Part shown: positions 1 to 8,390 of the stretch, in pieces
Numbering within the stretch: position 1 is the first letter of the stretch
Layout of the letters: each line of letters begins with the position of its first letter
From: Syntrophomonadaceae bacterium
GTDB taxonomy: Bacteria; Bacillota; Syntrophomonadia; Syntrophomonadales; Syntrophomonadaceae
Length of the DNA stretch: 54,811 nt
Assembly: GCA_012729835.1 (NCBI GenBank)
Contig: JAAYCK010000149.1
Coordinates: 1-54,811, forward strand
Reading direction: 5' to 3'
The notes under the pieces: model-generated
Told to the model about the DNA's origin: nothing
The model's database searches: none
The model's input: only the letters and a program-made list of their open reading frames with translations
Position numbers and translations under genes: made by a program

Positions 1-127
1 GAATTAATGTGGAAATGCTTCGCATTTCATAGCAATAGCAAGCGACAACTGTAATTGCACCCGTAGGGTGCACACCTTAATTAAAAATTAAGAATTCATA
101 ATTTACAATTGTTGCACATCTTTAGTC
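1..127. repeat. Dispersed palindrome-rich repeat, copy 1
   Basis: Roughly 110 bp here reappear, reverse-complemented and nearly identical, at about 13527-13636. The unit holds three nested palindromes: GAAATGCTTCGCATTTC, the TGCACCC/GGGTGCA pair, and CTTAATTAAAAATTAAG. It is flanked on the right by TTGTTGCACATC, which also flanks the other copy on the same strand. It has no coding capacity and looks like a non-autonomous MITE-type element. The window edge cuts the left end. Confidence 0.8.
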
Positions 128-211
128 TAATGCGAAATAAAAAAGGCTGGCTGCAGCATGGGGTATAGGACGGATAATTTGTAATATCATGTTGATAGTA
201 TTTAGGGTCAA

Positions 212-907
212 TCAAGGAAGTTCAATCTGGGCAAGCACGGGTAGATGGTCGGAAGCACAGGCATTTGCGATGATCATATGATCAACCGCCTGGCACTTGG
301 CAGTAAAGATATAATCAATACGGATCTTGGGCTGGTCAGCGGGGAAGGTGTTAACCTCTGCTCCACTGTTTACTTCGAAGGAATCGGCCATGTATTCCTT
401 AACCAGAGCGATTTCCCGGTAACCGGACGAGGCATTGAAATCCCCGGCCAGGATACAGGGCTGATTGCCCTGAACCAGCGGGATGATCGTAGACTGTACC
501 TGCTGCAGACGATCAGCGGATTTCAGTCCGAGATGCACCGCCAGAATTTTTACCGGAGTTTGCCCGATCATGACTCCGGTTTCAAGGCAGCAGCGACGGT
601 CACTATCTGGCGTCATGACGTGATTGGCTGAATATTGGATGGGAAAACGAGAAAGAATAGCATTCCCATAAGACCCCGGACAGTAACTGCGCACCGGTCC
701 AAAGGCAAGTTTCATATCGAGTTTTCGCGCCAGAAAGCTGGCCTGGTCCCTAAAACGGGTATGCCATCGGTGACAGTCGACTTCCTGCAGGGACACTATG
801 TCAGGTTGCAGATCCGCCAACTCCCGGCAGCAGAGTTTCAGGTTGAGCGTTTTTGCCAGGTTGCAGCCGTGTTGTATGTTGTAAGTAACCATCCTGATGA
901 CTGTCAA
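212..907 (-). CDS. Endonuclease/exonuclease/phosphatase family protein
   Basis: A 231-residue protein of the EEP (DNase I-like) fold, which cleaves phosphodiester or phosphomonoester bonds with a divalent metal. The family motifs appear in order: TYNIQHG (residues 8-14, metal-site Asn10), LQEVD (40-44, metal-binding Glu42), AVHLGLK with His125, AGDFNAS (154-160, Asp156 and Asn158) and ASDHLP (219-223, catalytic Asp-His pair). There is no signal peptide or extra domain, so it is probably cytoplasmic. The start chosen is TTG at 907, nine bases after GAGGAGG; an ATG five codons in is the alternative. The substrate (nucleic acid, phospholipid or inositol phosphate) cannot be told from sequence. 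The downstream side faces the repeat at the window edge. Confidence 0.88.
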   Translation of the reverse strand: MTVIRMVTYNIQHGCNLAKTLNLKLCCRELADLQPDIVSLQEVDCHRWHTRFRDQASFLARKLDMKLAFGPVRSYCPGSYGNAILSRFPIQYSANHVMTPDSDRRCCLETGVMIGQTPVKILAVHLGLKSADRLQQVQSTIIPLVQGNQPCILAGDFNASSGYREIALVKEYMADSFEVNSGAEVNTFPADQPKIRIDYIFTAKCQAVDHMIIANACASDHLPVLAQIELP

Positions 908-1047
908 GTCATCCGCCCTCCTCTCATTGATACCAATAGATTCGTTACGTCAGGGTTTTTTCCTGTCAGAACTTATACAGCAATCTCTATAATCGGCTAT
1001 AATAACCTTCAAGGCTGGTTATAACCCATCCGCCAGGAGGTTGAGCT

Positions 1048-1485
1048 ATGAAAATACTGGTAGACGCCGATGCCTGCCCCCGTTCAGTCCTGCAGATCTG
1101 TATGAAGTGGGGAAACCAAAAAGGGATCCCGGTTTGGACGGTAGCCAGTTTCAATCATAATATTGATTCGGACCATCATGTGGTAGTCGGCAATGCATCT
1201 CAGGAAGCCGATATTAAGCTGATGAACTTGGCCGAAGCCGGTGATATTGTAGTCACTCAGGATTGGGGCCTGGCCGCTATGCTGCTGGGGAGAGGATCTC
1301 GACCGCTCAGCCCGGTCGGGCGTGAGTACAGCGACCAGGCTATGGACTTCCTGCTGGAAGAACGCGAAGTCAAGGCCAAAGTTCGCCGGTCCGGCGGAAG
1401 GACCAAAGGTCCCCGCAAGCGCAGCGCAGCCGATGACCAACACTTCGAGCATACCCTGCTGCGAATGCTGGAGGATTGTGATTAA
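1048..1485 (+). CDS. YaiI/YqxD family protein (DUF188, UPF0178)
   Basis: A 145-residue protein of the widespread YaiI/YqxD family. Visible family signatures are the N-terminal DADACPR (residues 6-12) and the [10 protein letters not shown] segment in the middle. The second half is basic, with [14 protein letters not shown], which suggests nucleic acid contact. The fold is PIN-like, with conserved Asp residues that could bind metal, but the biochemical role of the family is not settled. ATG at 1048 follows AGGAGGTTGAGCT, an excellent ribosome binding site. It is transcribed divergently from the EEP gene and stands alone; a repeat-filled gap follows. Confidence 0.9.
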   Translation: MKILVDADACPRSVLQICMKWGNQKGIPVWTVASFNHNIDSDHHVVVGNASQEADIKLMNLAEAGDIVVTQDWGLAAMLLGRGSRPLSPVGREYSDQAMDFLLEEREVKAKVRRSGGRTKGPRKRSAADDQHFEHTLLRMLEDCD

Positions 1486-1628
1486 GAAGACTGGGGTTAC
1501 GATTCAACACAGATGGGCACAGATGCCTGCGGCAACACAGATGCACTCAGATTATATTTATGTGGACCAGGGCGCTAGTAGGCATTAACCCTTTTAGAGT
1601 GATCTTTCCAAGGTGTAAACGCCGATAT

Positions 1629-1807
1629 TGTAGGGGCGGATTCAATATCCGCCCTCAGACTACGCTCATTTCGAAACTACGATATAATGAGAATTTCAGA
1701 TTGCCGCGCTGCGCTCGCAATGACAGATCGGGCGGATATGGCGGCTCCTTGCCATCCATGGCACCACGGCACTAGTCCATCCCTGGACGTCAGAATCCGC
1801 CCTTACA
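1629..1807. mobile_element. MITE-like element with 15-bp terminal inverted repeats
   Basis: The left end TGTAGGGGCGGATTC (1629-1643) and the right end GAATCCGCCCTTACA (1793-1807) are inverted repeats matching at 14 of 15 positions. The left end also forms a local hairpin, GGGCGGAT with ATCCGCCC. The interior holds a copy of the GATTGCCGCGCTGCG palindrome. No clear target-site duplication and no transposase are seen, so mobility in trans is inferred. Confidence 0.55.
1698..1725. repeat. GATTGCCGCGCTGCG interspersed palindrome, copy 1
   Basis: A 28-bp partly palindromic unit starting AGATTGCCGCGCTGCG and ending CGCAATGACA. A close copy lies at 15093-15120 and a degenerate one at 54670-54695. 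Translated, this repeat yields CHCERSAA, which falsely extends genes. Confidence 0.75.
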
Positions 1808-1956
1808 GGATAATCCATGGTCTATCTTGGTGAATCTGGAGCAATCTACCCATTACCCAACAACCTCGATCAGACCAACCATATGCATTTCTGATTTTGC
1901 CCTGCTCAACTACCTCCCTGATCTTAATCTGTGTTCATCTGTGGCATAATTAAAAG

Positions 1957-2015
1957 TTATCTGTGTTCATCTTTGCCTCATCTGTGTTCATCTTTGCCTC
2001 ATCTGTGTTTATCTG
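1957..2015. repeat. 21-bp tandem repeat (ATCTGTGTTCATCTTTGCCTC)
   Basis: About two and a half tandem copies of a 21-bp unit. Degenerate relatives of its ATCTGTGTTCATCTGTGG core lie just upstream and, inverted, at 1507-1556. The stretch is non-coding and may form part of the 3' region of the protease gene that ends at 2031. Confidence 0.7.
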
Positions 2016-2030
2016 TGGTTAATTCACCCG

Positions 2031-3080
2031 TTACCCCAATCTGGTCAGGATGAGTTTTTTTCCTGCCAGCGTTATCTGGTACCCCATATTTTCCGCTAGA
2101 TCATAGATGGACATCACCAGCGTATCGTTGCGGCTGGCCGTTACCGGATGGGCCAGGGACACTCGCGAACCGTCAACCGTCATGTAGTTGGCTCCCGGGG
2201 TTATTATGATGCGATCAGCTGGCCTGGTGCTTACCGCATCTGTAGCCGTCCATGCTTCAAACACATCCCAGCCATACATACCCCGACTGGTTAGCCACTC
2301 ATAAGGAAGATAAGCATATCCCTGATCTCCCCAGGAACTTCCCCAGGAATTACGAAGTATAAGACATCCTTCTTCTGGAATATCACCCGCTATACCCACA
2401 GCATGCCCACCACGCACCGGTCCCTGCGGTAAGGGCAGGCGGTTATCCCGGTCCGGTCGGAAATTTTCACAGACTAAGAGGGCTATCAGGAAGGGGCCTT
2501 CATTCTCCAGGGCTTTACGCATTGCGCCCAGAGTTTGTTCCCGTCTTAAATCGCTTGTCGCGCAAAGCTGGGCATAGTTCCCAATGCGATAGGGCTGCGC
2601 AACTCCCCAGGCCTCGTCTGGTACGTCTGGAACCTTCGGAGCCGGGAGATCACTCAGGGTCGAATAGGGCATGACATCTTCCGGGCAGACCCCGCTCTTC
2701 TGCATAACCTTCATGGCCACCCGTGGTTGGGTGCCCTCCTCATTCGGCATGCCATCCTGCTGCTTACAAAGGGTATAGACAAAGGCGGCGGAAAACCCGT
2801 CCGGCGGATAATCACCGTTTTTAATTTCCTGCCACGCCTTTACGGTCCAGGTGCTGGCACAAGCCACGCAGCTGCCGCGCAGCCCCTGATCAAATACCGC
2901 AGGAAGTTGGCGCCGATAATCGATCTTTTTTACTTCCGAGTCTCCGATGGTATCCAACTTCAGGTATTGATAATCGCGGGGGTCATAGGCAGATGGACAG
3001 CAGTGGAGCGACCGGCCCTCATGCTCACCGGCCAGACCCTCCAAATGACGGCGCAAACGATAAACTCCTTCAAAGGACAT
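2031..3080 (-). CDS. Papain-like C1 family cysteine peptidase with C-terminal stalk-like domain
   Basis: A 349-residue protein with the complete C1A catalytic set: oxyanion Gln65 in FDQGLRGS, nucleophile Cys71 in GSCVACAS, His226 in GGHAVGIAGD and Asn244 in RNSWGSSWGDQGY. The Cys that normally precedes the nucleophile to form a disulphide is Arg68 here, which fits an enzyme working in a reducing compartment. No signal peptide or long propeptide is visible. Residues about 290-349 resemble the copper-amine-oxidase-N-like stalk domain common in Firmicute surface proteins, so an extracellular site through a non-classical route remains possible. ATG at 3080 follows GAGGAGGAAAGGTAT. A chagasin-family inhibitor, which targets this peptidase class, is encoded at 9931-10932. 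Confidence 0.88.
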   Translation of the reverse strand: MSFEGVYRLRRHLEGLAGEHEGRSLHCCPSAYDPRDYQYLKLDTIGDSEVKKIDYRRQLPAVFDQGLRGSCVACASTWTVKAWQEIKNGDYPPDGFSAAFVYTLCKQQDGMPNEEGTQPRVAMKVMQKSGVCPEDVMPYSTLSDLPAPKVPDVPDEAWGVAQPYRIGNYAQLCATSDLRREQTLGAMRKALENEGPFLIALLVCENFRPDRDNRLPLPQGPVRGGHAVGIAGDIPEEGCLILRNSWGSSWGDQGYAYLPYEWLTSRGMYGWDVFEAWTATDAVSTRPADRIIITPGANYMTVDGSRVSLAHPVTASRNDTLVMSIYDLAENMGYQITLAGKKLILTRLG

Positions 3081-3235
3081 ATACCTTTCCTCCTCTGACT
3101 TTCTACAGGTTACATGTATATGCCGGAAGAGGCAGATGCAGGTCTTTATTTTTCGGGCTATACTATACAGGTAAAAGCCACCGCGAATTGAGGACTCGAA
3201 CCTTCTGCGATTATCTTATAAACAGGAGAGTATGC

Positions 3236-3763
3236 ATGTCAGATTCTCGATATCCACCATTGCCGGATCATCTCAGACCCGGTTTGAAGATCATCTTTGT
3301 TGGTTTCAATCCCAGTCTGCGCTCGGCAGAAACTGGTCATCACTATGCTAGTCCCTCCAATCGCTTCTGGAAGATAATGCACCAGTCCGGATTAACGCCG
3401 CGCCTGTACCGGGCTGAAGAAGATGGGGATCTCCTGGGACTGGGTTATGGGTTTACTAATATAGTCGCCCGCCCCAGCCGGGCAGCCGCTGATATCTGCC
3501 AGGATGAATACCGGAAAGGCGGCCAAATACTGAAGGAAAAGCTGGAACACTATCCTCCGGAGCAAGTATGCTTTGTCGGCAAGGGGGTTTACCAAATATT
3601 CAGTGGCAGAAGGCATGTTGAATGGGGTTTTCAGGCAGACTCGGTGGTCGCTGGGGTTCGCGATTTTGTCGCCCCTTCCAGCAGCGGTCTGGTCAGGATG
3701 AGCATTGAACAGGTAAGCGAAATCTACCGGCTTCTGGCCGAGGATGTCTTGCGGAAAAGTTAG
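3236..3763 (+). CDS. mug: G/U mismatch-specific uracil-DNA glycosylase (Mug family)
   Basis: A 175-residue protein of the Mug/TDG branch of uracil-DNA glycosylases, which removes uracil or ethenocytosine paired with guanine. The active-site motif is FVGFNPSLRSA (residues 21-31), with Asn25 matching the catalytic Asn of E. coli Mug. NRFW (42-45) and the C-terminal PSSSGLV loop match the second family motif. The open frame extends upstream, but ATG at 3236 is chosen because AACAGGAGAG precedes it at normal spacing and the family begins there. Its stop overlaps the stop of recQ on the opposite strand (3760-3763), so the two repair genes converge. Confidence 0.88.
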   Translation: MSDSRYPPLPDHLRPGLKIIFVGFNPSLRSAETGHHYASPSNRFWKIMHQSGLTPRLYRAEEDGDLLGLGYGFTNIVARPSRAAADICQDEYRKGGQILKEKLEHYPPEQVCFVGKGVYQIFSGRRHVEWGFQADSVVAGVRDFVAPSSSGLVRMSIEQVSEIYRLLAEDVLRKS

Positions 3764-5940
3764 ACACCCTTGTTGTTTTTCAACAAGGCGATACGTATGG
3801 CAAAATAAGTGATAACATCAGGCAGAGCTGCTTTCAGCAGCGTCAATCTCTCGCTTCCGATTTGCCGGGCAACAGCCCTTATCTGTTCTTCCTGACTCGC
3901 GGTGATAAAAGGGGTCCAGTCCACTGGCTTCCCTTCCCCGGCTGCCTTGAGCAGATGCGACTCGATGGTCTGTTGTCCCAAACCGCGCTGAGCCGCGATC
4001 TCTTTCAGTGAGGCACCACCTTGATAAAGCTGCCAGCTGACCAGATGGGTGGGTACCTTCTCTTCACGGAGCGGTTTTTCCGCTGGCTCTTTTCGTGGCT
4101 TGCGACTTAGCTGCTCCCGGGCTGGCTGTTCGTCAGCGTCAGTATCTTTCTCCCCTGCCGAGCCGTTGCTCTGGTCAGCCGGATAAGAGCGGATAAGCTG
4201 GAGGAAACGCTCACCATAACGTTCCATTTTTACCTCGCCCACCCCGGTGATATCCAGCATGGCAGCGCGGTTCCGGGGCAAGTGTTCGGCCATCTCGCGC
4301 AGGGTGGCATCGGAAAATATAACGTAGGGCGGCACCCCCTGCTGGCCGGCCAGTTCCAGGCGCAGCCGGCGCAGGTCCTGGAAAAGCGTACTTCCCTCGC
4401 TGACAGCCACCTTGACCGGCGGCATTTTTACTACTATGCTGGCTTCACCCCGCAGGACCGGCGCGGCTTTACCGGTCAATCTGACCACCGGGTACTGACC
4501 ACCGGAAACCATCAGGTACTCCTCTGCTACCAGCAGATTGATCAACTCGACGATTTCTCCGGTATTCATCCCGCTCATAATGCCATAAGTGGATAGCTGG
4601 TCCAGGCCGAGCTCACGGATACGCTTTTGTCCCGATCCCTTTAAGACAGCCGCTACCAGGGCACTGCCGTACTGCTGACGCATGCGATAGATGCAGGAGA
4701 ATATCTTCTGTGCCTCCAACGTTATATTACGTGCCTCATAATCGCTGCAATGATCGCAGTTACCACAATTATCATCCGGGGAAGCTTCCCCGAAATACTC
4801 CAGAATATAAGCGCGCAGACAGCGGGAAGTATGGCAGTAGTCCACCATGCTCCTCAGCTTGGCATACTCCATCTGTTTCCGCTCAGGATGCAGCGAGGTC
4901 TGTTCGATGAGATAATTCTGGATCTGGATGTCCCCAGCCTGAAACAACAGGATACAATCAGCCGGCTCCCCGTCCCTACCTGCCCGTCCCGCTTCCTGAT
5001 AATAGGCCTCAAGATGCCGGGGCATATTGTGATGAATAACAAAACGGACATTTGATTTATCGATACCCAAACCAAAGGCATTAGTAGCTACGATCACCGG
5101 ACGGCGGTCATAGATAAAATCCTCCTGGGCGGCAGTGCGTTCTTCATTGCTGAGACCAGCATGGTAGCGACCGGCCGGATAATCGTGGCGATTCAGTTCC
5201 TCATAGAGCACATCCGCCTCCTTGCGGGTAGCCGTATAGATGATCCCGGGCTGGTCAGGATGCTCGGCCAGGTAACGCCGGATATAGCGTCCGCGTTCCG
5301 CTCCTTTAACCAACGAAAAACGAAGATTGGGACGATCAAAGCTGTTGACGAAGACCCGGGGAGCCATCAGGCCCAGACGGTCGCTGATATCCTCTCTCAC
5401 CCGATCAGTGGCAGTAGCTGTGAAGGCAGCCAGCACCGGCCGCTGGGGCAGCGCGCCGATCCAAGGACCGATATTGAGATAGCTGGGACGGAAATCATGT
5501 CCCCAGTGCGATACACAATGAGCTTCATCCACCGCCACCAGGGTAAGCGGGAGTTTGCCTAACAATTCGGTAAAACCTGCGGATTCCAGTCGCTCCGGGG
5601 CCACGTACAGGAGCTTCAAACTGCCGGAAGCCGCCAGTTGCAGGCGCCGTCGCAGCTCGCCCGAGCTGATCGAGCTGTTGATAAAGGAAGCGGCTATACC
5701 CTGGCTAGTCAGCGCATCGACCTGGTCTTTCATCAAGGCGATCAGGGGAGATATTACCAGGGTAAGTCCGGGCAGCAACAAAGCCGGCAGCTGGTAGCAC
5801 AATGATTTTCCGCCGCCGGTAGGCATAATGCCCATGGTATCTCGTTTTTGCAGTATACTGGCAATGATCTCATCCTGCCCAGGCCGGAAGCGGTCATAAC
5901 CAAAATATTTCTTCATGGTCGAGGTAACTGTAACATCCAT
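3760..5940 (-). CDS. recQ: ATP-dependent DNA helicase RecQ
   Basis: A 726-residue superfamily 2 helicase that unwinds DNA 3' to 5' in recombination and fork repair. The Walker A motif is PTGGGKSLCYQ (Lys45), the Walker B box is VDEAHCVSHWGHDFRPSY (DEAH at 138-141), and motif VI is YYQEAGRAGRDG. The RecQ zinc site follows with CRLXX-type cysteines in CGNCDHC, then a winged-helix RQC region, and an HRDC domain at about 515-583 ending in GVGEVKMERYG. After a charged linker, residues about 632-726 form a helix-turn-helix domain (SLKEIAAQRGLGQQTIESHL) as in Firmicute RecQ and YpbB-type proteins. The length is normal for this subtype. It converges with mug. Confidence 0.96.
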   Translation of the reverse strand: MDVTVTSTMKKYFGYDRFRPGQDEIIASILQKRDTMGIMPTGGGKSLCYQLPALLLPGLTLVISPLIALMKDQVDALTSQGIAASFINSSISSGELRRRLQLAASGSLKLLYVAPERLESAGFTELLGKLPLTLVAVDEAHCVSHWGHDFRPSYLNIGPWIGALPQRPVLAAFTATATDRVREDISDRLGLMAPRVFVNSFDRPNLRFSLVKGAERGRYIRRYLAEHPDQPGIIYTATRKEADVLYEELNRHDYPAGRYHAGLSNEERTAAQEDFIYDRRPVIVATNAFGLGIDKSNVRFVIHHNMPRHLEAYYQEAGRAGRDGEPADCILLFQAGDIQIQNYLIEQTSLHPERKQMEYAKLRSMVDYCHTSRCLRAYILEYFGEASPDDNCGNCDHCSDYEARNITLEAQKIFSCIYRMRQQYGSALVAAVLKGSGQKRIRELGLDQLSTYGIMSGMNTGEIVELINLLVAEEYLMVSGGQYPVVRLTGKAAPVLRGEASIVVKMPPVKVAVSEGSTLFQDLRRLRLELAGQQGVPPYVIFSDATLREMAEHLPRNRAAMLDITGVGEVKMERYGERFLQLIRSYPADQSNGSAGEKDTDADEQPAREQLSRKPRKEPAEKPLREEKVPTHLVSWQLYQGGASLKEIAAQRGLGQQTIESHLLKAAGEGKPVDWTPFITASQEEQIRAVARQIGSERLTLLKAALPDVITYFAIRIALLKNNKGV

Positions 5941-5960
5941 GTCTGTCTTATCTTTCTCTA

Positions 5961-6845
5961 TTATCCTCTAGCGGGATAGTAACGGTCTTCGTGGCACACC
6001 ACCTCACCCAGGCGCTCCAGGCGTTCCAGATGGTGCAGGGCCATTACACATTCATGCATATAGTAGACACTGCGCGGCTCAGGAAAGCGCCCGCCGAAAC
6101 ATATAGCCTGTTCAGCTATTTGGGGTATATCAGATGTGCCGCCCTTAACCATTTTTAATATCTGTTCTTCGCGGCTCAAAATCTCATTCTGGTACTCCCG
6201 CAAGCGGCTGTCTAGATTCTCAGTGTATAAAGCGGGACCATGCCCACCCACCAGCATATCCGCCTTGATCTCCCGTAAGCGTTCGAGCGAGCTGATATAA
6301 TCATCCACACTGCTGTCCAGCATAGCATAAATAGGCTTGATGTTAAGATTGATATCAGCAGTGTATATAAATCCCTGCCGGGGAAAGAAGAAACCACAGT
6401 GTCCTATACTGTGACCAGGCAGGGCAATTACCTCGAATTCTAACGCCCCGGTCGATATCTTCATGCCATCATTGAGTTCGTCATCTGCCGGCCGGGCATG
6501 GTATTGTACCGCATCAAGATAAAATGGCCGTGTTGCTTCATCTGGAAAGCGGTAATAACCATAAGCAGTAAGATAGGTCTCACCCGAGGCCGCCCTTTCA
6601 TGCTCAGCCGGATGCAGCAATACCCTTGCTTCAGTAAACAAATGATTACATGAATTATGGTCACTGTGAGCATGACTGTTAACGATCAGATCGATTTTTT
6701 TGCCCTCCAGGCAGGCTCTTTGTTTGGGATGCGGACTGGAATCCACCAGACAGTTGAGGTCATCTTCTATGAGCAGGCAGTTGCAGTATGGCAGAGTGTA
6801 TTTGTCATGATCCAATATTTTGATATGGTCAAACAATTGTTGCAT
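5961..6845 (-). CDS. MBL-fold metallo-hydrolase
   Basis: A 294-residue metallo-beta-lactamase-fold enzyme. The dinuclear metal motif is NSHAHSDHN (HxHxDH at residues 58-63); a later PGHSIGHCGFFF supplies another His ligand, and YTADINL supplies the bridging Asp. Residues after about 210 form a helical C-terminal region of the kind seen in glyoxalase II-like and LACTB2-like hydrolases. The open frame continues upstream by 58 codons, but ATG at 6845 is preferred because TAGGGGGATTGATC precedes it and the upstream residues show no family pattern. It sits just downstream of recQ's start on the same strand (20 nt), though order shows it is transcribed first and could read into recQ. The substrate is unknown. 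Confidence 0.85.
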   Translation of the reverse strand: MQQLFDHIKILDHDKYTLPYCNCLLIEDDLNCLVDSSPHPKQRACLEGKKIDLIVNSHAHSDHNSCNHLFTEARVLLHPAEHERAASGETYLTAYGYYRFPDEATRPFYLDAVQYHARPADDELNDGMKISTGALEFEVIALPGHSIGHCGFFFPRQGFIYTADINLNIKPIYAMLDSSVDDYISSLERLREIKADMLVGGHGPALYTENLDSRLREYQNEILSREEQILKMVKGGTSDIPQIAEQAICFGGRFPEPRSVYYMHECVMALHHLERLERLGEVVCHEDRYYPARG

Positions 6846-7011
6846 GATCAATCCCCCTAATGCTGTTAATGAACCCAGCGTTCTCTTTATCGGCTGGCCT
6901 GATGCGTCTGTCCCTTTAGCAAGTCTCAGATTACGACATATATTCAAAGTATACAGGTTTTTGTACTGTATGTAGAGCCTGACTCGATAAGCACGCGTAT
7001 GATTGTTGATA

Positions 7012-7040
7012 TTGACCAATATATATAACAGGAGTAAAAT
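7012..7040 (+). promoter_or_regulatory. Putative sigma-A promoter of the FeoB-like gene
   Basis: TTGACC (7012-7017) and TAAAAT (7035-7040) are separated by exactly 17 bp. The predicted transcription start falls at about 7047, inside the Fur box. This placement rules out the TTG codon at 7046 as the start of the downstream gene. Confidence 0.6.
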
Positions 7041-7046
7041 GATAAT

Positions 7047-7061
7047 TGATAATAATTATCA
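7047..7061 (+). promoter_or_regulatory. Fur box (perfect 7-1-7)
   Basis: TGATAATAATTATCA matches the Gram-positive Fur consensus TGATAATNATTATCA at every fixed position. Flanking TGATAAT (7040-7046) and CATTATC (7060-7066) extend it towards overlapping sites, as at strongly iron-repressed promoters. It overlaps the predicted transcription start. Confidence 0.88.
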
Positions 7062-7084
7062 TTATCGTGACGGGTGGGTTTTAT

Positions 7085-8317
7085 ATGGTCAATACAAAAA
7101 ATCCTGGCCAGAAACAAAGCTTGGGCCAGCGGGCAGATAAATATTTATTGAATCCCTATACCGGCTTCCCTATCATGCTGCTTTGTTTTGCCGCACTCTT
7201 TGCTGCCAGTTTCATATTGGGTAAACCAGTATCCAACTGGCTGGGCCTGGGTCTGGATTATTTAGTAAATATCTTCGAAACATGGTCTTCGGCCGTGCAT
7301 CTGCCCTGGCTGCTTACCAGCCTGATCTCCAATGGCATCTTTCGCGGAATCGGTTCGGCCCTGGCCTTTTTCCCTCAGATGCTGATCTTCTATGTCTTCT
7401 ATTCGGCAATGAACGATACCGGCTATGCCTCACGCATCGCCCATATCATGAACAGCCCCATGTCCCGCCTGAATATGCAGGGCGACGCCTTTGCCTGCCT
7501 ATTCCTGGGATACAGCTGCAACGTACCGGCAATAGTAGCCACGCGGGATATCCCCCGCCGCCTTGATCGCTTAATTATTATGCTGGTCAGCACCTTCACC
7601 CCCTGCTCCGCTCGCTTCGGGGTTATTTTGTATATCGCCGCGGCCTTTTTTTCTCCCTTGACCGCTACCCTGGTAATGACCGGGCTTATCGGACTCAGTT
7701 GGCTGATCAGTGCTCTGGTAGCCTACGCTATCAAATCCAGTTTTCCGCGTTCTGAATCTGCCGGCATCAAGCTGACACTGCCTCCCCTGCATCGGCCCAA
7801 TTTGCGCCATGTATTAAAATCTGCCATGATTCGGACCCTGGACTTCCTGAACAAAATAAAGAATGTAGTGATCATCAGCGCAGTAGTGGTATGGTTTTTA
7901 TCCAGCTTCCCTTCCAACGTCGGATTTGAAGGGTCCTATATAGCCATTATTGGACAGAGTCTGGAACCGTTGGGCCGCCTGGCCGGTCTTAACTGGCAGC
8001 TTATCGTAGCACTGCTGCTGGGCTTCTTTGCCAAGGAAACCACCCTGGCTACCCTGGGGGTTTTATACCATGCCTCCGAAGGCCTGGGCAATCTCTCTGC
8101 TATCCTGGCAACACATATCAGTCCCCTGGTCGGGCTGACCTTTCTAGTGATCTACATGTTCTATACCCCATGTTTGGCTACGGTGACCACCATCTGGCGC
8201 GAAAGCAACAGCCGTTCATTTGCAGCTTTTTCGGTGGTGATTTCTCTGCTCTTGGCTTTCGTGCTGGGCACCCTGGTCTACCAGTCCGGCCGACTGGTGT
8301 TAATCCTACTCGCTTAG
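7085..8317 (+). CDS. FeoB-like ferrous iron permease lacking the GTPase domain
   Basis: A 410-residue polytopic membrane protein that aligns with only the membrane half of FeoB. Gate motifs are present: GYSCNVPAI (142-150) followed by RRLDRLIIMLVSTFTPCSAR (first Cys at 145, second Cys at 174), and near the C-terminus GFFAKETTLATLGVLY and YTPCLATVTTIWRE, all FeoB hallmarks. No P-loop, NKxD or other G-domain motif exists upstream, and no feoA is adjacent. The start chosen is ATG at 7085 behind GGGTGGG; a TTG at 7046 lies at the predicted transcription start and inside the operator region. The perfect Fur box supports iron-repressed metal uptake. Such proteins are often labelled nucleoside recognition domain proteins. 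Whether a G domain is supplied in trans is unknown. Confidence 0.82.
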   Translation: MVNTKNPGQKQSLGQRADKYLLNPYTGFPIMLLCFAALFAASFILGKPVSNWLGLGLDYLVNIFETWSSAVHLPWLLTSLISNGIFRGIGSALAFFPQMLIFYVFYSAMNDTGYASRIAHIMNSPMSRLNMQGDAFACLFLGYSCNVPAIVATRDIPRRLDRLIIMLVSTFTPCSARFGVILYIAAAFFSPLTATLVMTGLIGLSWLISALVAYAIKSSFPRSESAGIKLTLPPLHRPNLRHVLKSAMIRTLDFLNKIKNVVIISAVVVWFLSSFPSNVGFEGSYIAIIGQSLEPLGRLAGLNWQLIVALLLGFFAKETTLATLGVLYHASEGLGNLSAILATHISPLVGLTFLVIYMFYTPCLATVTTIWRESNSRSFAAFSVVISLLLAFVLGTLVYQSGRLVLILLA

Positions 8318-8353
8318 ATGCTGCTCTCCCTTTATGGATTCTGTCCCATAGGG

Positions 8354-8359
8354 TATAAT
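8354..8359 (+). promoter_or_regulatory. Possible -10 element before the lactonase-like gene
   Basis: A consensus TATAAT sits 31 bp before the ATG at 8391. The matching -35 position is poor (TTTATG). An imperfect hairpin, CCCT/ATGG with CCAT/AGGG, overlaps it, so the signal is weak. Confidence 0.35.
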
Positions 8360-8390
8360 CTAATAGTAAAAAATCTGCTGGGGGGATATT

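Larger units (their letters stand above)
1486..2030. other. Gene-free, repeat-rich intergenic stretch
   Basis: About 545 bp without a credible gene. It contains CACAGATG-type degenerate repeats at 1507-1556, a 179-bp MITE-like element at 1629-1807, and a 21-bp tandem repeat at about 1957-2015. Open frames here are short and built from repeat sequence. Confidence 0.75.

Noticed and set aside
635-1024. 129-residue open frame on the plus strand
   Set aside because: It overlaps the EEP-family gene in antisense and shows no recognisable features or RBS.
7040-7141. Small ORF MIIDNNYHYRD starting at ATG 7040, and a TTG start at 7046 for the FeoB-like gene
   Set aside because: Both starts lie at or before the predicted transcription start and within the Fur operator region. 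The permease reads properly from ATG 7085.
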